Assembly: GCA_013399695.1 (NCBI GenBank)
Contig: VXAU01000186.1
Span: forward strand, 1,534,182 to 1,598,181
Length of the DNA stretch: 64,000 nt
DNA from: Formicarius rufipectus
Lineage: Eukaryota > Chordata > Aves > Passeriformes > Formicariidae
Direction: 5' to 3'
Within the stretch, counting starts at the first letter, position 1. Each line of letters begins with the position of its first letter. Position numbers and translations under genes: made by a program. A model generated the notes under the pieces. That model was given only the letters and a program-made list of their open reading frames with translations. It was not told where the DNA came from and ran no database searches. This document shows, piece after piece, positions 1 to 12,232 of this stretch.

Positions 1-2870
1 AATTACTTGTGCTATATCAGTGTAAAAGAAAGTAGCAATGTTGCAGAATGTCAATGTTTTTGAGATCATTACCAACATCTTTTGGAGTTCAGATTCTCTG
101 CGAGTACTTCAGTGACCATAAACTGAGGTGTAAAAAACTGACTCTTGGTTGTGCTGGTTAATTCTGAGAAAAAGATGCTAAATGAACTTTGAAGAAAGCC
201 CAGGTGTGCCAGCTGGAACAGGCAAAGCTTGAAATGTTGGTTTGGTTAAGCATAACTTTTGGATATGCTAAGTACTGACAACTGTAGTTAAAGCTAATTG
301 GAAATTAGCCTTAAGGTGCTTAAGCTGACTGAAAATTAGATTCTGTCTGTGATACTGTGAAGTTAAGATGATGTACTAAATGAAGGTGGTACAGAAGGGC
401 AGGGACCTTGGCCACTGCTTTTCAAATGAAGTTCATGCAAATGTATTTCTAACTTGGCTGGATTTCTTCTGCATTTTCTAGTAATAGAGAGCTAAAGAGA
501 CTGACCTCCCCTCCTGTTATGAGCCACCTTGTTAACCTTTGCTAGTGTAAAATTGGGTATCTCAGGGGCATTTCACTTGATGGGGAGAGCAGGACAGTGT
601 GCCAGTGAAGACTTGCTATGTCACAATTAGTGTTGATACACTATAGAATTGTTGTGCCTCTTCTGTCCCTTTTTGCTTATAGATTAGTATCTTCTAGCAG
701 CAAATAAATTGTGTACATATCACTTGCCTTGGAAATGACCAAAAGAATGTGGAAAGAATTGCAGAGTTCCTCAAGTAGTTTGGAAAGTTATGAATGTACC
801 AGTTTCACAGTATCTGCCATCTGTTTTCATGGGCTTAAAATGCTTCTTAAGAATATAAGAATTAGAAGAAATAAATACAGGTTGCTGTGCCTCTTTGAAA
901 TCAATGCCAATTCTGCACTTGTGCTTCTTAAACAGGAAAAGAAATGAATGGCATGTTAATTTGCATATCAGGAGGGCCTGACCTGGATAAGAATAGACTC
1001 CTACAGGAGTTGTGTTCTGGAGTTTGCTTTTTAAAATTTTATCTTATTTTTTTTTAATTGAAGGCAGATTCGTAATACTGCTTTGAAGGGCATTTCAAAG
1101 CATTTCTTTTTGTGTCGTATTAACGTTTTGGTTAGTTTCAGTTGTGTTCAAAATCAGTACGTCTTTCATCCTTAAAACAACTCAGGTGTTGTTCTTCAGG
1201 GAATACAGAAGGAAAAGTTTCCAGCTCCAGACACACTGTCACATACTTTCAGCCATCAAATAGTTTCTTTAATTTCTACTAAGGATTAAGGATTCTGGTC
1301 AAGCTCAGAACTCAGAAAGCAAGCAACATTTTATAATGAATCCTATTAGATGTGGAAATTTCAATCAGACCTCTGTATTTGCAGAGTTACACTGCACTCC
1401 TGCAGTAATGTTTAACTGGCAGAATTAACTGGTTATGGATCTTAAGGACTTAAAAACAAGGCCTAGAAACAGCCAAATTTTATGCTCCATTTGAGTGCCT
1501 GAGTTCAAGGGGACAGTTGTGAGCAGCAGATAATTCAGAGCTCACAGTTTGGCACTGTGGTACTGCCTTAAAAATTAACAGAGCTGTTCAGCTGTGGGTG
1601 TTAAACAATTAAAGGTGTATAAAGTTAAGGGAAAAAGCTATTTAAATTGGATGTGAACTTCAGTGCAGTTACTAAGTTCACTTAAAATTATTTTTTCACT
1701 TGTGTTTTTGAAATATAAAATAGTAACAGAAAAATGCACACCTTAAAATCTCTTTTCACCATGGAGGAGTTGTGGGTTATTCCCATTCTGAGTTATTGCT
1801 TGTGGGGAATTAGCAGATGGTTTTAAATGAAATACCAGTATCAGATCTTGTTGAGGAAATAAAGAATAGATCTCCACGTGCAGTGCACTAGGAATTTAAA
1901 GGGGAAATAGCTGAAAAATGACTCATAAATAGCTTGTGACTTGCATACCAGAAGATTTTAAAGTAGCTAATCTGACATAATTTTTAAAAGGGTTTAGGGA
2001 GATCTAAAAACCAAGTTGTTACAAATCATTAGGAAAGAGAGAGAAAAATAGAAAACTTTATTTTGCTGTATATAATCTCTGGTTTATCTCTGTGCAGTTC
2101 CAGTCCTCTCCAAAGAAATGTATCAGAAATGAAAAGAATATGGGTGGAAAATGGAGCTTTTTCAGTGGAGTAACACAGAAATTCTCATCCTGCATGACGG
2201 ACAACTGAGAGGGGAATACAATAGCAGTCTTTCAAATCATGAAGGAAATTTAGAGGGTTTTAACTGTTTAAAATGCAAATTGGAGCACCCATTGAAACGA
2301 CTGCCTTGCAGTTTCAAAACAGGTGCATGGAAGTGGTTTTGTCCACAGTGTGTAATTGGGGTGAATACTGACAGTTACATGGGTCTAGAAAATAATCAGG
2401 CTAATTGAATTAAAAATCAATCCAAACACAGACATGACTTACTTCTTAGGAAATCCCTGCATAGCAACATTATGGAAGAAAGGCAGTTTTTCTGGACCTT
2501 TTGTTCATATTTAACTGTACTGAATAAAATATATTCTGTAATTCACCAGGGAATTTTCTGAACTGTTGAAATGAGTATGCCTTGCTGTAAGAGTAGGGTG
2601 CAGGAAACCTGGAGGTCATAGTACAACTAAACATAAGTTGCCTTGGAAAATTATGCTAATAATGATGAATTTAATCCTAAAATGAAAATATTAAGTATGA
2701 TGATGAAATATATTTCCTTCCATGATGCTAATCTTCTCTTCATGGTAAGCTCATTCTAAGTGTTTTCAGAGTACATCCCCTCTCTTTATGCTTGCTCAAA
2801 TTTGTTTTGCCTCAGGTTTAGATCCTGCCTACTGTCTTGTTATTCATTAGTGCTGATGGATTACTAGTAC

Positions 2871-2903
2871 AATTAATTTTACACCTGAGTAGTAAAATTA
2901 ATT
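2871..2903. repeat. Perfect 12-bp inverted repeat with 9-nt loop
   Basis: AATTAATTTTAC at 2871-2882 is the exact reverse complement of GTAAAATTAATT at 2892-2903, separated by nine bases. It can form a hairpin or cruciform. It might be the remnant of a palindromic element or simply chance in AT-rich DNA. Confidence 0.7.
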
Positions 2904-4027
2904 AGATGACCAGTTGATGTCCTTATTATGAATCAACAAATCATAAGGATTATTTAGACTTCACTGGATGAAATTATCTGGGCTGTGACAAGAGCTCAGA
3001 TGGGATTGTCTTAACTGTGTCTTCTATCAAGGACATTAGAGCAACTGTGGTTATCCCAAAGGTTCAGAGGCTTTATTCTCTTACAAAGTTTTGGATGGCT
3101 ATTACTGAGTAGCAAACTGATTGGTTTTAGGCATTAAAGGATCTAATCACATAGAGAGAAATCAATGTTCTTTGTACAAAGTATCAGTTAAGGAAGCCTA
3201 GTCCTGTAAACACAGTTTAGGTGACTTTGAAAACCAGGGTCATGCTGGCAAAAGTCTTCTCTTACAAACGACGTGTCTTCTCTAGTTAAGCAGTTGCTTT
3301 CTGGTGGCTGCTGTTTGTGATCTGTGTAGTTTGAGGCTGAACTATTTTGTGCAGCAGATGCTGCTCAGTCAATTTCCCATTAGAAAATAATTTCTTGTCT
3401 AATGTATTCACAGGGATAAAAACAGAATCCAGATCAGAATGAAACATAATTTTGCATTTACATTTTACCTCTAGATGGTGATAGTTAGATGCAGTTCCTT
3501 TAGTGTCTGTGAAGCAAGGTGATTATTGCAATAATATTATTTTGTCATATTTCTCAACTGTGGAGTATCTTGTTATTTTCTGTGTACGTATGGATTCCCC
3601 TTCCCTGTGAAGTGTACAGCAAATGCCATTAGTCATGCCTTTTGTTGCTATAATTACTAATGCCTCACACTTAAAATAATGAAACTGAGATTTTATGATT
3701 CTTAAAGTGATATCAATATTTAAATGGCTTCTTGCAAATATGCCTTGTTTGCAGAGCAGCAAACCCTTTACATTATAAACCAAATAAGATTAAAGATTAA
3801 CATGCTAATCAGACAAGACTGTTACCATTTACATCTGAATAGCACTCCAAGATTATAATCAATAAACATTTCTTACAATTGTTTTTATTCCTTTGACTAT
3901 CTTCAGTCTTACTGTTCAATATTGACCAAGGTATTTGCTCACAGTGTTTCTTTTTGTATTACTTTGTATGATGTTTTCCTCTCCACTCCCTCTCCGAAGG
4001 AAGAGCATTACACCTTCATATCTTTGC

Positions 4028-4215
4028 ATAGAACCATTTTGGCTGAAAAACACCTTTAGATCACTGAGTCCCACCATTAACCCAGCACTGCCAAGTCTGC
4101 CACTGAATCATGTCCTGAAGTGCCACATCTGCACATCTTTTAGGTGCCCCTAGAGATGGTGACTCCACTCCTTCCCTGGGCAGCCTGTGCCTGCCAGGGC
4201 TTGACAACCTGACTG
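4028..4215 (-). mobile_element. CR1 LINE 3'-end fragment, old and truncated
   Basis: On the + strand this reads as the reverse complement of the CR1 3' region. It has an ATAGAACC-like start, then GATCACTGAGTCCCACCATT, then AACCCAGCACTGCCAAGT, then GGTGACTCCACTCCTTCCC and GGGCAGCCTGTGCCTG, ending near GCTTGACAACC. Birds and reptiles carry many thousands of such 5'-truncated copies. This one lacks the coding part of the element and has numerous substitutions relative to the consensus as I remember it, so it is old and inactive. Its boundaries are approximate, because similarity fades after about 4215. The open frames over it (3935-4153 +, 4140-4406 -) are incidental. Confidence 0.85.
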
Positions 4216-7200
4216 TTGATCTTTAGTTTATGCACAAACCAGCACAGCCTTAATATTTCATCAAAGGTTGAAGGCTTAACAACTGAAGACAATGGACTGG
4301 CAGTGAATAGTTGGAAGGTATGCAAAGAGTTGCAAAAATTAAACCCAAAGTTGCATTTCATTTTCCTGATGTATGATGAACTGGGTGGCTTTAGCAGCTG
4401 CAACACTAAGCAGGCAAAAAGGAGAAATAAATAGTCTTGTAATCATATTCCATTTCAGTGCAGCTCAGGGCAAGGAGAGAAGAAAATGAAGTAGAATGAT
4501 TTGGAGAATTTGAAAGAAAGACTTGACTTGTGGCATTCTGAAAGAGAGAGGTTTGAGAGTGCATAAGCCAAAAAGGTTGAATATCCCACTTTTTCTGCAG
4601 TGGGACTGGAAGATGTGTCAGTGATGCAGAAGAGAAAGCTGAAAGGAGAAGAAATTTTAAATAACTGGGATGGAGGGAGTATACAAAGATGAGATCAGTT
4701 CTTGGAGACTTTTATAATTTTTTATTTTCTAAAGGAAACCATGATACAACTTAAAACATTGTTTTGCTTATTGAAATGCTGGATTAAAAAAAAACCCTAG
4801 AAAAACAAAAGTAGAATTTCTATTTTCAGATAACTTTATAACTACTACAGAAAGAAGCAAATAATTTAGATCCAATAAATATCTCAAACAAAAGCTATTT
4901 TGTTTTGATTGGTGAGATAACCTCCTTTCTCTTGCCAGAGAACCCAAAATATTCAATTTGGAGAAAGAGGCAGCACTTCTGTCACTTTACCTATTTTCTC
5001 TTATGCAGAAACTTCCTTCACTGCAGTGGTTGTCATGCATTGCAATGACTGTATTGGTTCACAGTGCATGTTTGTGAACTGATGTTAATTATTTAGGGTT
5101 ATTATAGATCATGTTGCACTGTCAAAAGGAGCTTATTATGTTATTGGGTGATTCTTTTTGTTCTGATTTGACTTGTATGTAAAAAGACAAAAATATTGAT
5201 TCCCTCCAGCAAAAGCAAACGCAGTGCTGCCTTTGTTCTGTAGTGCTCAGGCACTTTAGGGCTGTTCTGGGGAATGGGAGCAGAACTGGGGCTGCAGCAG
5301 CACATGAACATTTCTTTGCATGTGTGGAATGAGTGGATGTGCCTAAAATGCTTGACAGTTTTCTCTTCAGGAGGACAATATTGGCTATTCTTAAGGTTCA
5401 TGCTTTGATGTGCATAGTGTCATATATTTGACACTGTATTATTCATTTTTATGAGCTAAATAACCGCCTTGAAGATTTAACATAACAAAATGTGTTCTAG
5501 TATTTGTATTTTTTGTACAAGTAGATAAAATGGTCATATTGAGATAAAAGCTTATTCACTTTAATTCCTGTTATGTCTCTGTGGCACCCAAAAAGCTGCT
5601 CATATCACAGCTGAAAAGTTTCATTGTTCCATTTGTTTTTCATTATGCAGAAAGTCTTAAATTGGATCGTTTTCAAAGGGGGAACTTAACCATAAATACA
5701 GTCCTGCAGCTGTGTCAAAATATAACTTGCATTTGTATTCGTTTCTCACACTTTAGAGGTAACTTTGGAGAATTGAGCTTGAATTTATATTCTAAACAGA
5801 ATCCCACTCTCCTGAAGTGAAGTCAAGAAATGAAATGGGTTCTTCCTTTTTTGCTATACTTCTCCTTTGGTTTCATACCTTTTACTACTTTTATGTGTCT
5901 TGTGTGCAGACAAGTATAATTTTGATAGAAGCCTCCTAAGTATATTGAAATATGTCGCTCCCACTTCATAGTGTGCTTTTCTAAGAGGAAGAGAAGGTGG
6001 TTCCAATCTACTGAAAACAATTATTTCCTGAATTGTAAACTTTGATCAAAAATATTGAATGCTCCTGAATAATTAAGATGTACATTAGAGTCAGAGTTTT
6101 AAGAGTTAAAAAAGCTTTGTTAGTGTAAAGGTACAACTGTGGTCCAATGATACTCCAAATTTCAGAATGTTTTCTTCACATTTGCTTTTAAATAACATTC
6201 TATAGTCAAGCTTAGCTGAGTTAACAGTGACAAGTAACATGTCAGTTTGGTGTTATGTTTTTGTGTTCCTGCTGACTGGGTTGTCTCTGCCAAACCATTT
6301 GCTAATTTTTTGTTGTCACTTGCTTGGGCACTGATTTGAGAGTAGGTAACCAACAAGCGAATCTCCAGAAAACTCTTTCATTAGTGAGGGAAAGGAAGTT
6401 ATAAATAGAGTAATACAAATGTTCTCTCACCCATTTTTATCCCCTTGTAGTGCTTACTTAAGTGGCAAAGGTCACAGCAGCTTCCTTAGTTGGATCAGGC
6501 TCTTTTGCATTCCTTATGCTGCCCAACACTTTTTTTACCCCATGCTTCCAAGAAGGCTGTGACCTTGTCCAGCCTAGCAGTGGTTCTTTACAAACGTTCT
6601 CAGTATTCTTTGTCCTTTGAAGTGTTCTGCTGCTGAAATATCCCGAGTTCTCTTGCAGCTTGTGCCACTGAGTTTTTATGTGGCTTAGTAGTGTTTGGCT
6701 GCTCCCCTTCCATTAACATTATTCCCTCTTTCTGATATTTTTCTTGCCTCTGGAATGAACCACAGACTCACAAGGACTTGAGCATTTTTGTGTTTGTGGA
6801 GCTCATATCAACAGAGCTCTCTGGCTAGAATTCATTTTCCCTTGTGTATTCAGATCATCCTACCAGGAAATGTGACCCATGTTTGCAAGGAAGGTTCAGG
6901 AGTATCTTCATTTAGGGAAGATCCTTCCTGAGGCTTAACCTGGAATTGCTGTAAGCAGGAATGTCATTGCAACAGAAGACTCTGCAATATCCCAGGCAGT
7001 ATCTCTTGTACCCACTGTCCTTCAAAGGGGACACAGAATTGGATCCTCAATATTCCAATCCATGTTCTTGCATTGTAAAGAACCCACAGGAGACTCTGCA
7101 GAGCAGAAGGATGAGGGCAGATTGTAGGCATTTGGTTTGTGTACACTGGAAGTGGAGCAAGTTGAAATTCAGGAATTTGTCCTTTATTTTCCTCAGGTTT

Positions 7201-8564
7201 TTGTACAGAGGTCGTGAGGACCTGTGTCAAATGTTGCTAGTCTGTTACCAGGACTTGGTAACAGCATTTTGGACTCAGAACTGCTTAAAGATTTCTTAAC
7301 CTATTAAAGAAAGTTTTGGCTCCAAGGCAGAACCATGGCAGTAGGATTGTTCATTTCAGTATGCAATCATTAAACTAGTGCTTTCAAATTCATTCTCAGA
7401 AGATTTCTGGCATTTCACTAATATGAAGTTAGCAGGTAGTTGGCTGATCAACACAATATTAAATTACTACTGTTATTGCTATTGCTCTCCAAATCTTTGA
7501 CTTCAGACATGTTTGTGATGAGAAAATAACAGACTAATTCATTACACATACTTATTAACTGGAATTTTTCTTTGAGCTGCTGTAAATCATAGCTACAGAA
7601 AGATTTCCAGCCAACCTTTATGGGGAGACCCAAATGGAAAGTTCTCCTAAATAACATTCAGAAGCTACATATCTAATTTTTTGATATTCAAGAGTACATT
7701 AAAGTCTTTTGTCTACAAACAAATAAGCATTCTACTGGTGATTCTGATTGTCTGTACATTTGCATTACTTTGACAATTACTTGCTAGGTTAGGAGGTGGA
7801 TGATAAGAGGAGAACAAGCATTAGATAAGACATGTAATGACTTAGAATTTATTTTTTTTTAATTGATCAGAGAATAGGCCTAAGAGTAGTTCTTTATACT
7901 TTCTGTAACATGATCTTAAAGTGCTGTTCTTTAATTATATATCACATGCAAAGGTATTTCTGTAGCAAAAGGCAGTGTTGCTTTAGGGCACAGTGAGATA
8001 ATTTGGGACAAATGGACACCAAAGTGTGTTTGGCAACTACAGATTTCACTGATTTCCTATAGAAAGACTGAGACTGAAATTGTGGATACCTTGAAGATGG
8101 TGGGAAAAGTCCTAATGACTTTTAAGACATTTTCAAACCGTGCATCTCAAGTTGCTTGATTTAATATTTCAAAATTTTATCTGCAAAAATAATCGGTCCC
8201 TGACCTTCTTGTGCTTGTATGACCTGTATTTGAATTAAAGAGGATAACTATATGCCTTAAATGACTAGACTAAGATAAGTTTATCCAAATAATTTTATAT
8301 TTACTATTTGCTTTGATTTCCCAACTGAATTTGCCTCATCTTGGAATACCCTGGCTTGGGAATAGTATTCCCTTGTGAGATAATCAAGGTTTAAATGTGT
8401 ACTGCCTCATGAACTTTAATATAACTTTCATACTCTATTATATGGTTGTCGATAAATTCAATATGGCACAGGGCTCCAAATGTTGCATTTTCATTTCTTA
8501 CTGTCTAAATGAAATCAATATCTACGTGCATAGAGGAACAGTAGGAAATTTCCTGATGGTTTTA

Positions 8565-8593
8565 TCTAAGAAATTAATCTAAGAAATTAATCT
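8565..8593. repeat. 13-bp tandem duplication (2.2 copies)
   Basis: TCTAAGAAATTAA occurs at 8565-8577 and again at 8578-8590, followed by TCT. The two copies are identical, which suggests a recent slippage duplication. Confidence 0.8.
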
Positions 8594-10446
8594 ATGATTA
8601 GATTAACTGTAACTTCAGTTACAGTGTACAGGATTCCTTAATTAGTTAACTGTGGGTTACAGCTTAACAGGTAATGTTGAACTGCATGATTCACCAAATC
8701 ACATGTGCAAAGAAAACTGCTTTGTTAAATTAGGATTTCCGTATTAAATAACTTAGTTAAAAATAATTTAAGTTTTTCTTATTGTCCCCACCCCCTGTTG
8801 GGAAATTTAATCATGAATCTTAGGAATGTACACAAAATTCCAAACAATATACTGGTTGAAGTGAGAACAGGGTTAGATCTGGGTAAATAAAGATTTTAAT
8901 ACAGTTTTTACTACATAAAAGGAATTTTATTAGAATTATGCAAAATACTTGCATCTCATCTATCCCTTCTTTTGCCTTGAATGATGTACTTAATTGTTAG
9001 AACAGATGGACCTGTAGGAGTTTAATTATCCTGGCTTTATTTTCAGAGTGAAAAAAGAAATCTCAATACTACTTGCAGACTTACTCTTGTGGTTCCATCA
9101 TATCACACTATCTGAATTCTTGTTACCAAAGTTAGTTGAATTTATATTTACATTGAGTATTGTGTGAATTCCAAATACATGACTCTTTTGAATTCTTAGA
9201 TGTGCTAATTTTGGAATTAACACTATTCCTTTTTTGGAATTATTCCTGTAGAAAACATATATTAATATATTTTCTGCACTGAAATATCCTGATTTGGCAG
9301 AAGTTGCATGGTATTTGCTTTGTATGTTGTATTTTATTGCAAAGACAGAAGCCTCCTATAAATTTGAAAAACTAGGTTTCTGTAGGGATAAGAGGACTTG
9401 TTACAGAGCAAACCAAAGGAAGGCTGCGTGGTGGGAGGAGGCGTCCACTTGACACCACTTGATCTCTGAAATACCACAAGTCCTTAGGAAAATACCATTT
9501 TTTTTCTAAGAACTTGTCAAACCTAGAGGGGCAGGACCTTGTTGATGTTTCAGTCACCAGGAAGAGCTGCAGTTCACTCTTGAAATTGAAATCCAAAGGA
9601 CATTTTTTCCAAGTATTCACAAAAACACGGGTGTTACTGCCCAGTCTGTGTGCTGGTGCTTGGTGCTGCTTGTTCTCCTAAGGCTTCTCCTGAGACTTGT
9701 CTTACAGCTCACTAATAAATGCCTGGGATTTTGGAGCAGCCAGGCAGTCAGAGTTATCAGTGAAACCATTCTAGTTATTCTCATATATATTCTCAAATAT
9801 CCAGTATTCTCATGCAGAAGACTGAGATTATTCCACACACAGGAATGAATGAGCTGCAGATTCTACAGCAAAGGAAAAGGTCCTTCTCAATCTTGAGTTT
9901 CTGATGTGCTGTTTTGGCATCCTTTTAAGCTGTGGGTTCACTCCTGTGGAGGAAAGGTTATTCCCTACCCATACTGAAATCTCAGCTTTCTCCAGGAAAT
10001 TTTCCCAGAGAATGTGAATATTTAGCATGTAATTGGTAATATGCTCATGAAATAATGAGTGGCAAACAAAAGCAGAATGACAAAAACTACAGCTGTGTTA
10101 AATTATACTTAATGTCCTATGCAAACGGAAAGAATGAGCTGTGTTTATTTTCCAAACAATAAAATTTCTAGTTTAGTTTTCAATGTAATTTTGTTAGGAA
10201 CTAAATCAAGTTTCATACTTGGGATAAAATTATGTTTTGCAATTCTGATGCTACAAAGCTAATTTACAAAGTTGAAAAACTGTGTTGAGGTCTTTAGAAA
10301 TGAGTTTTATAGTGGTATTAAATTACTTCTTTCCTTTGGTCACTGGGTAGTAGAATATGCTGGAAACCATGGTAACAACAAGTGCTGCCATGGTTGCCCC
10401 AGAGTCATGTTAAAATGAGCAAGCTGTGTTTGTCTTGATTAAAATC

Positions 10447-10490
10447 AGAGAAAGAGAGAAAAAGACAAGGAAAAGGAAGAAGAGGGAGAA
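10447..10490. repeat. Polypurine tract upstream of PX exon
   Basis: 44 bases of A and G on the + strand with a single C at 10466, made of GAAA, AGAG and GGAAGAAG units. It lies in the intron about 180 bp before the exon at 10667. No function can be read from it directly. Confidence 0.75.
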
Positions 10491-10666
10491 TAAGGGTGAT
10501 GACCTGTAGGGGAGAAACAGCACATGCACAGTGAGAGGTGTGACTTTGGCTATGGGATCCTGGAGCTTCTCGTGCCGTTGCATCACACAAGGCTTTGAAG
10601 GGTGGGGAGCTGCACCATCCCAGGTGTTTGTCTTCACACTGTTCCCTTCCTGTCTGTATTCTCCAG

Positions 10667-10807
10667 GTTTATATCAGGATCAAGGATGATGAATGGAATG
10701 TTTATCGACGGTATGCAGAGTTCAGAAGCTTGCATCACAAATTACAGCAGAAATACCAGCAAGTGAGGACTTTCAACTTCCCACCAAAAAAGGCCATTGG
10801 AAACAAG
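10667..10807 (+). CDS. SNX29: SNX29 exon, first visible part of the PX domain
   Basis: This 141-nt exon encodes 47 residues and starts and ends in phase 0. The acceptor is a pyrimidine-rich run ending in CTCCAG at 10666; the donor is AAG|GTACTT. The peptide begins VYIRIKDDEW and contains YRRYAEF (residues 13-19 of the visible fragment). Its paired arginines and tyrosine are the PX signature that contacts the 3-phosphate of the lipid headgroup. It goes on through SLHHKL and the proline loop FPPKK (38-42), which is the PxxK membrane-insertion element of PX domains. This matches vertebrate SNX29 almost residue for residue from memory. The first beta strand of PX must lie in an upstream exon outside the window. 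The reading frame stays open upstream of the acceptor to an ATG at 10595, but that stretch is intron. Confidence 0.95.
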
Positions 10808-12202
10808 GTACTTGAATCAACTCACAGTATCTGTCAAAGTTGGGAGAGAAAACCTCTCTTACTCATACACAGAAAAAAAAGGTGACTCATAAATGTTTTT
10901 ACACCTGCTAGACAGTACCTGCTATTTTTATACAGACTTTGTCCTTCCCAGGTGCAGATTCACTGATGTAGGTAGTGCATTTATTTTTCCACTTACTGAA
11001 AAGAAAACTGGCTCTATTAAATGAAATATTCCTGACATAAACAATAAACAAATGCACAAAACCTCAAAAACTGTACTGGACAGCTCTATGTGTAAAATGA
11101 AGTCTCTAGTCCATTTTTTTCAAAAAATGCCAGCAATTAACAGTGATGAGTAATTCATTAAATATTTCTGTCAATTTGAATCATATCAATCTAAATTTCA
11201 TGAATTTCCTGTGCTCTTCCCCAACTGTTCTTTAAACCAGCTTTTTACAGACATTTGGGTGCTTATTTGCTATAACCTATGTCTTTGTGTTTTAGCAGTG
11301 CCGTTTAGAAACGGGAGTTTCTATATTCTCCTACCATATAGGGATTTTGCAACAAAACAGTAAATAATTGTAATATGTATTTAGTAAATATGTAGAATTA
11401 TGTAGTTAGATCCTTAGTCATCAAAACTTTAAAATGTTCAAGAGCTTAAATACACCTTGCAATATACATCACAGATCCAGTTAGGATGGAGAAGTAATTG
11501 AAGTAATTTTTGTTTACAGTGTAGGAATTCTTTGAAAATTTTATTTAACTGTCACAAGTGAAATATTTGGGATTGAAGTCATGCTTATGATTAAAAACAT
11601 CTTTACTAAACTACTGGGTGCTTAAATTAGCATTCTTAATGATGTTTTTGGCTTTTAGATAGGATTTTCTATTTGTTTTTGGTTTTTTTTTGCCTTTGAA
11701 TCACTGAGTTCATATATCAGATACCTAAGAAACACCAAGCACATCAACAGAAGTGACTGCAGCACTCAGACCTTTGTGACATTGTGTTTGGCCTCAGAAA
11801 TACACATGGCACTAAAAATGCCGCTTGTGCCGCTTATGTCTGTCGCAACTTTGTGTTAGAAAAATCACCTTTGCTAATTTGTATGAAGTAACATAAAACT
11901 TCAAATAGAGAAAACTGATAAATTCCTTCCTTGCATTTGGGTGTCAGTGAAGGTGGAGTGTGAGGGCTTAAAGGTAAGAACTGATCCCCCTTCCAGTGCT
12001 TTGCCCATGTTCTGTAAAAGTCAGTGGGTAAGCTCAGCCTGTGCTGGGAAATGCAGCAGTGACAGGCCCTGGAGTAAGTGCTGCTGGCAGAAATATAGTG
12101 AAATTTATCAGTCAAACCTGTAGGTCTATTTGCTTGGCATAAAGTCCCCAGTTAATGTGTTGTTCATTGCCTGCTAACCTGGGAAATGGAAACACTTATG
12201 GG

Positions 12203-12232
12203 TTTTTTTTTTAGGTTTTTTTTTTTTTTTTT
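12203..12232. repeat. Poly-T runs (T10 and T17)
   Basis: Two T homopolymers separated by AGG: ten at 12203-12212 and seventeen at 12216-12232. No retroposed sequence that I recognise adjoins them, so they are best called simple repeats. Confidence 0.85.

Larger units (their letters stand above)
1..10666 (+). other. SNX29: SNX29 intron, upstream end not in window
   Basis: No exon of SNX29 or another gene could be supported here. The sequence is AT-rich and mostly unique. It contains a CR1 fragment (4028-4215), a perfect 12-bp inverted repeat (2871-2903), a 13-bp tandem duplication followed by small hairpins (8565-8625), a pair of RFX-like palindromes (10363-10398) and a polypurine tract (10447-10490) about 180 bp upstream of the PX exon. 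The open frames of 60-112 codons in this stretch have no recognisable domain. Confidence 0.8.

Noticed and set aside
2151..2408. 85-codon frame with a CxxC pair (LKCKLEH, CPQC)
   Set aside because: The cysteines suggest a zinc finger at first glance, but spacing fits no known finger and there is no splice support.
9360..9850. Possible retroelement fragment with overlapping frames on both strands
   Set aside because: No CR1, LTR or DNA-transposon signature could be matched.
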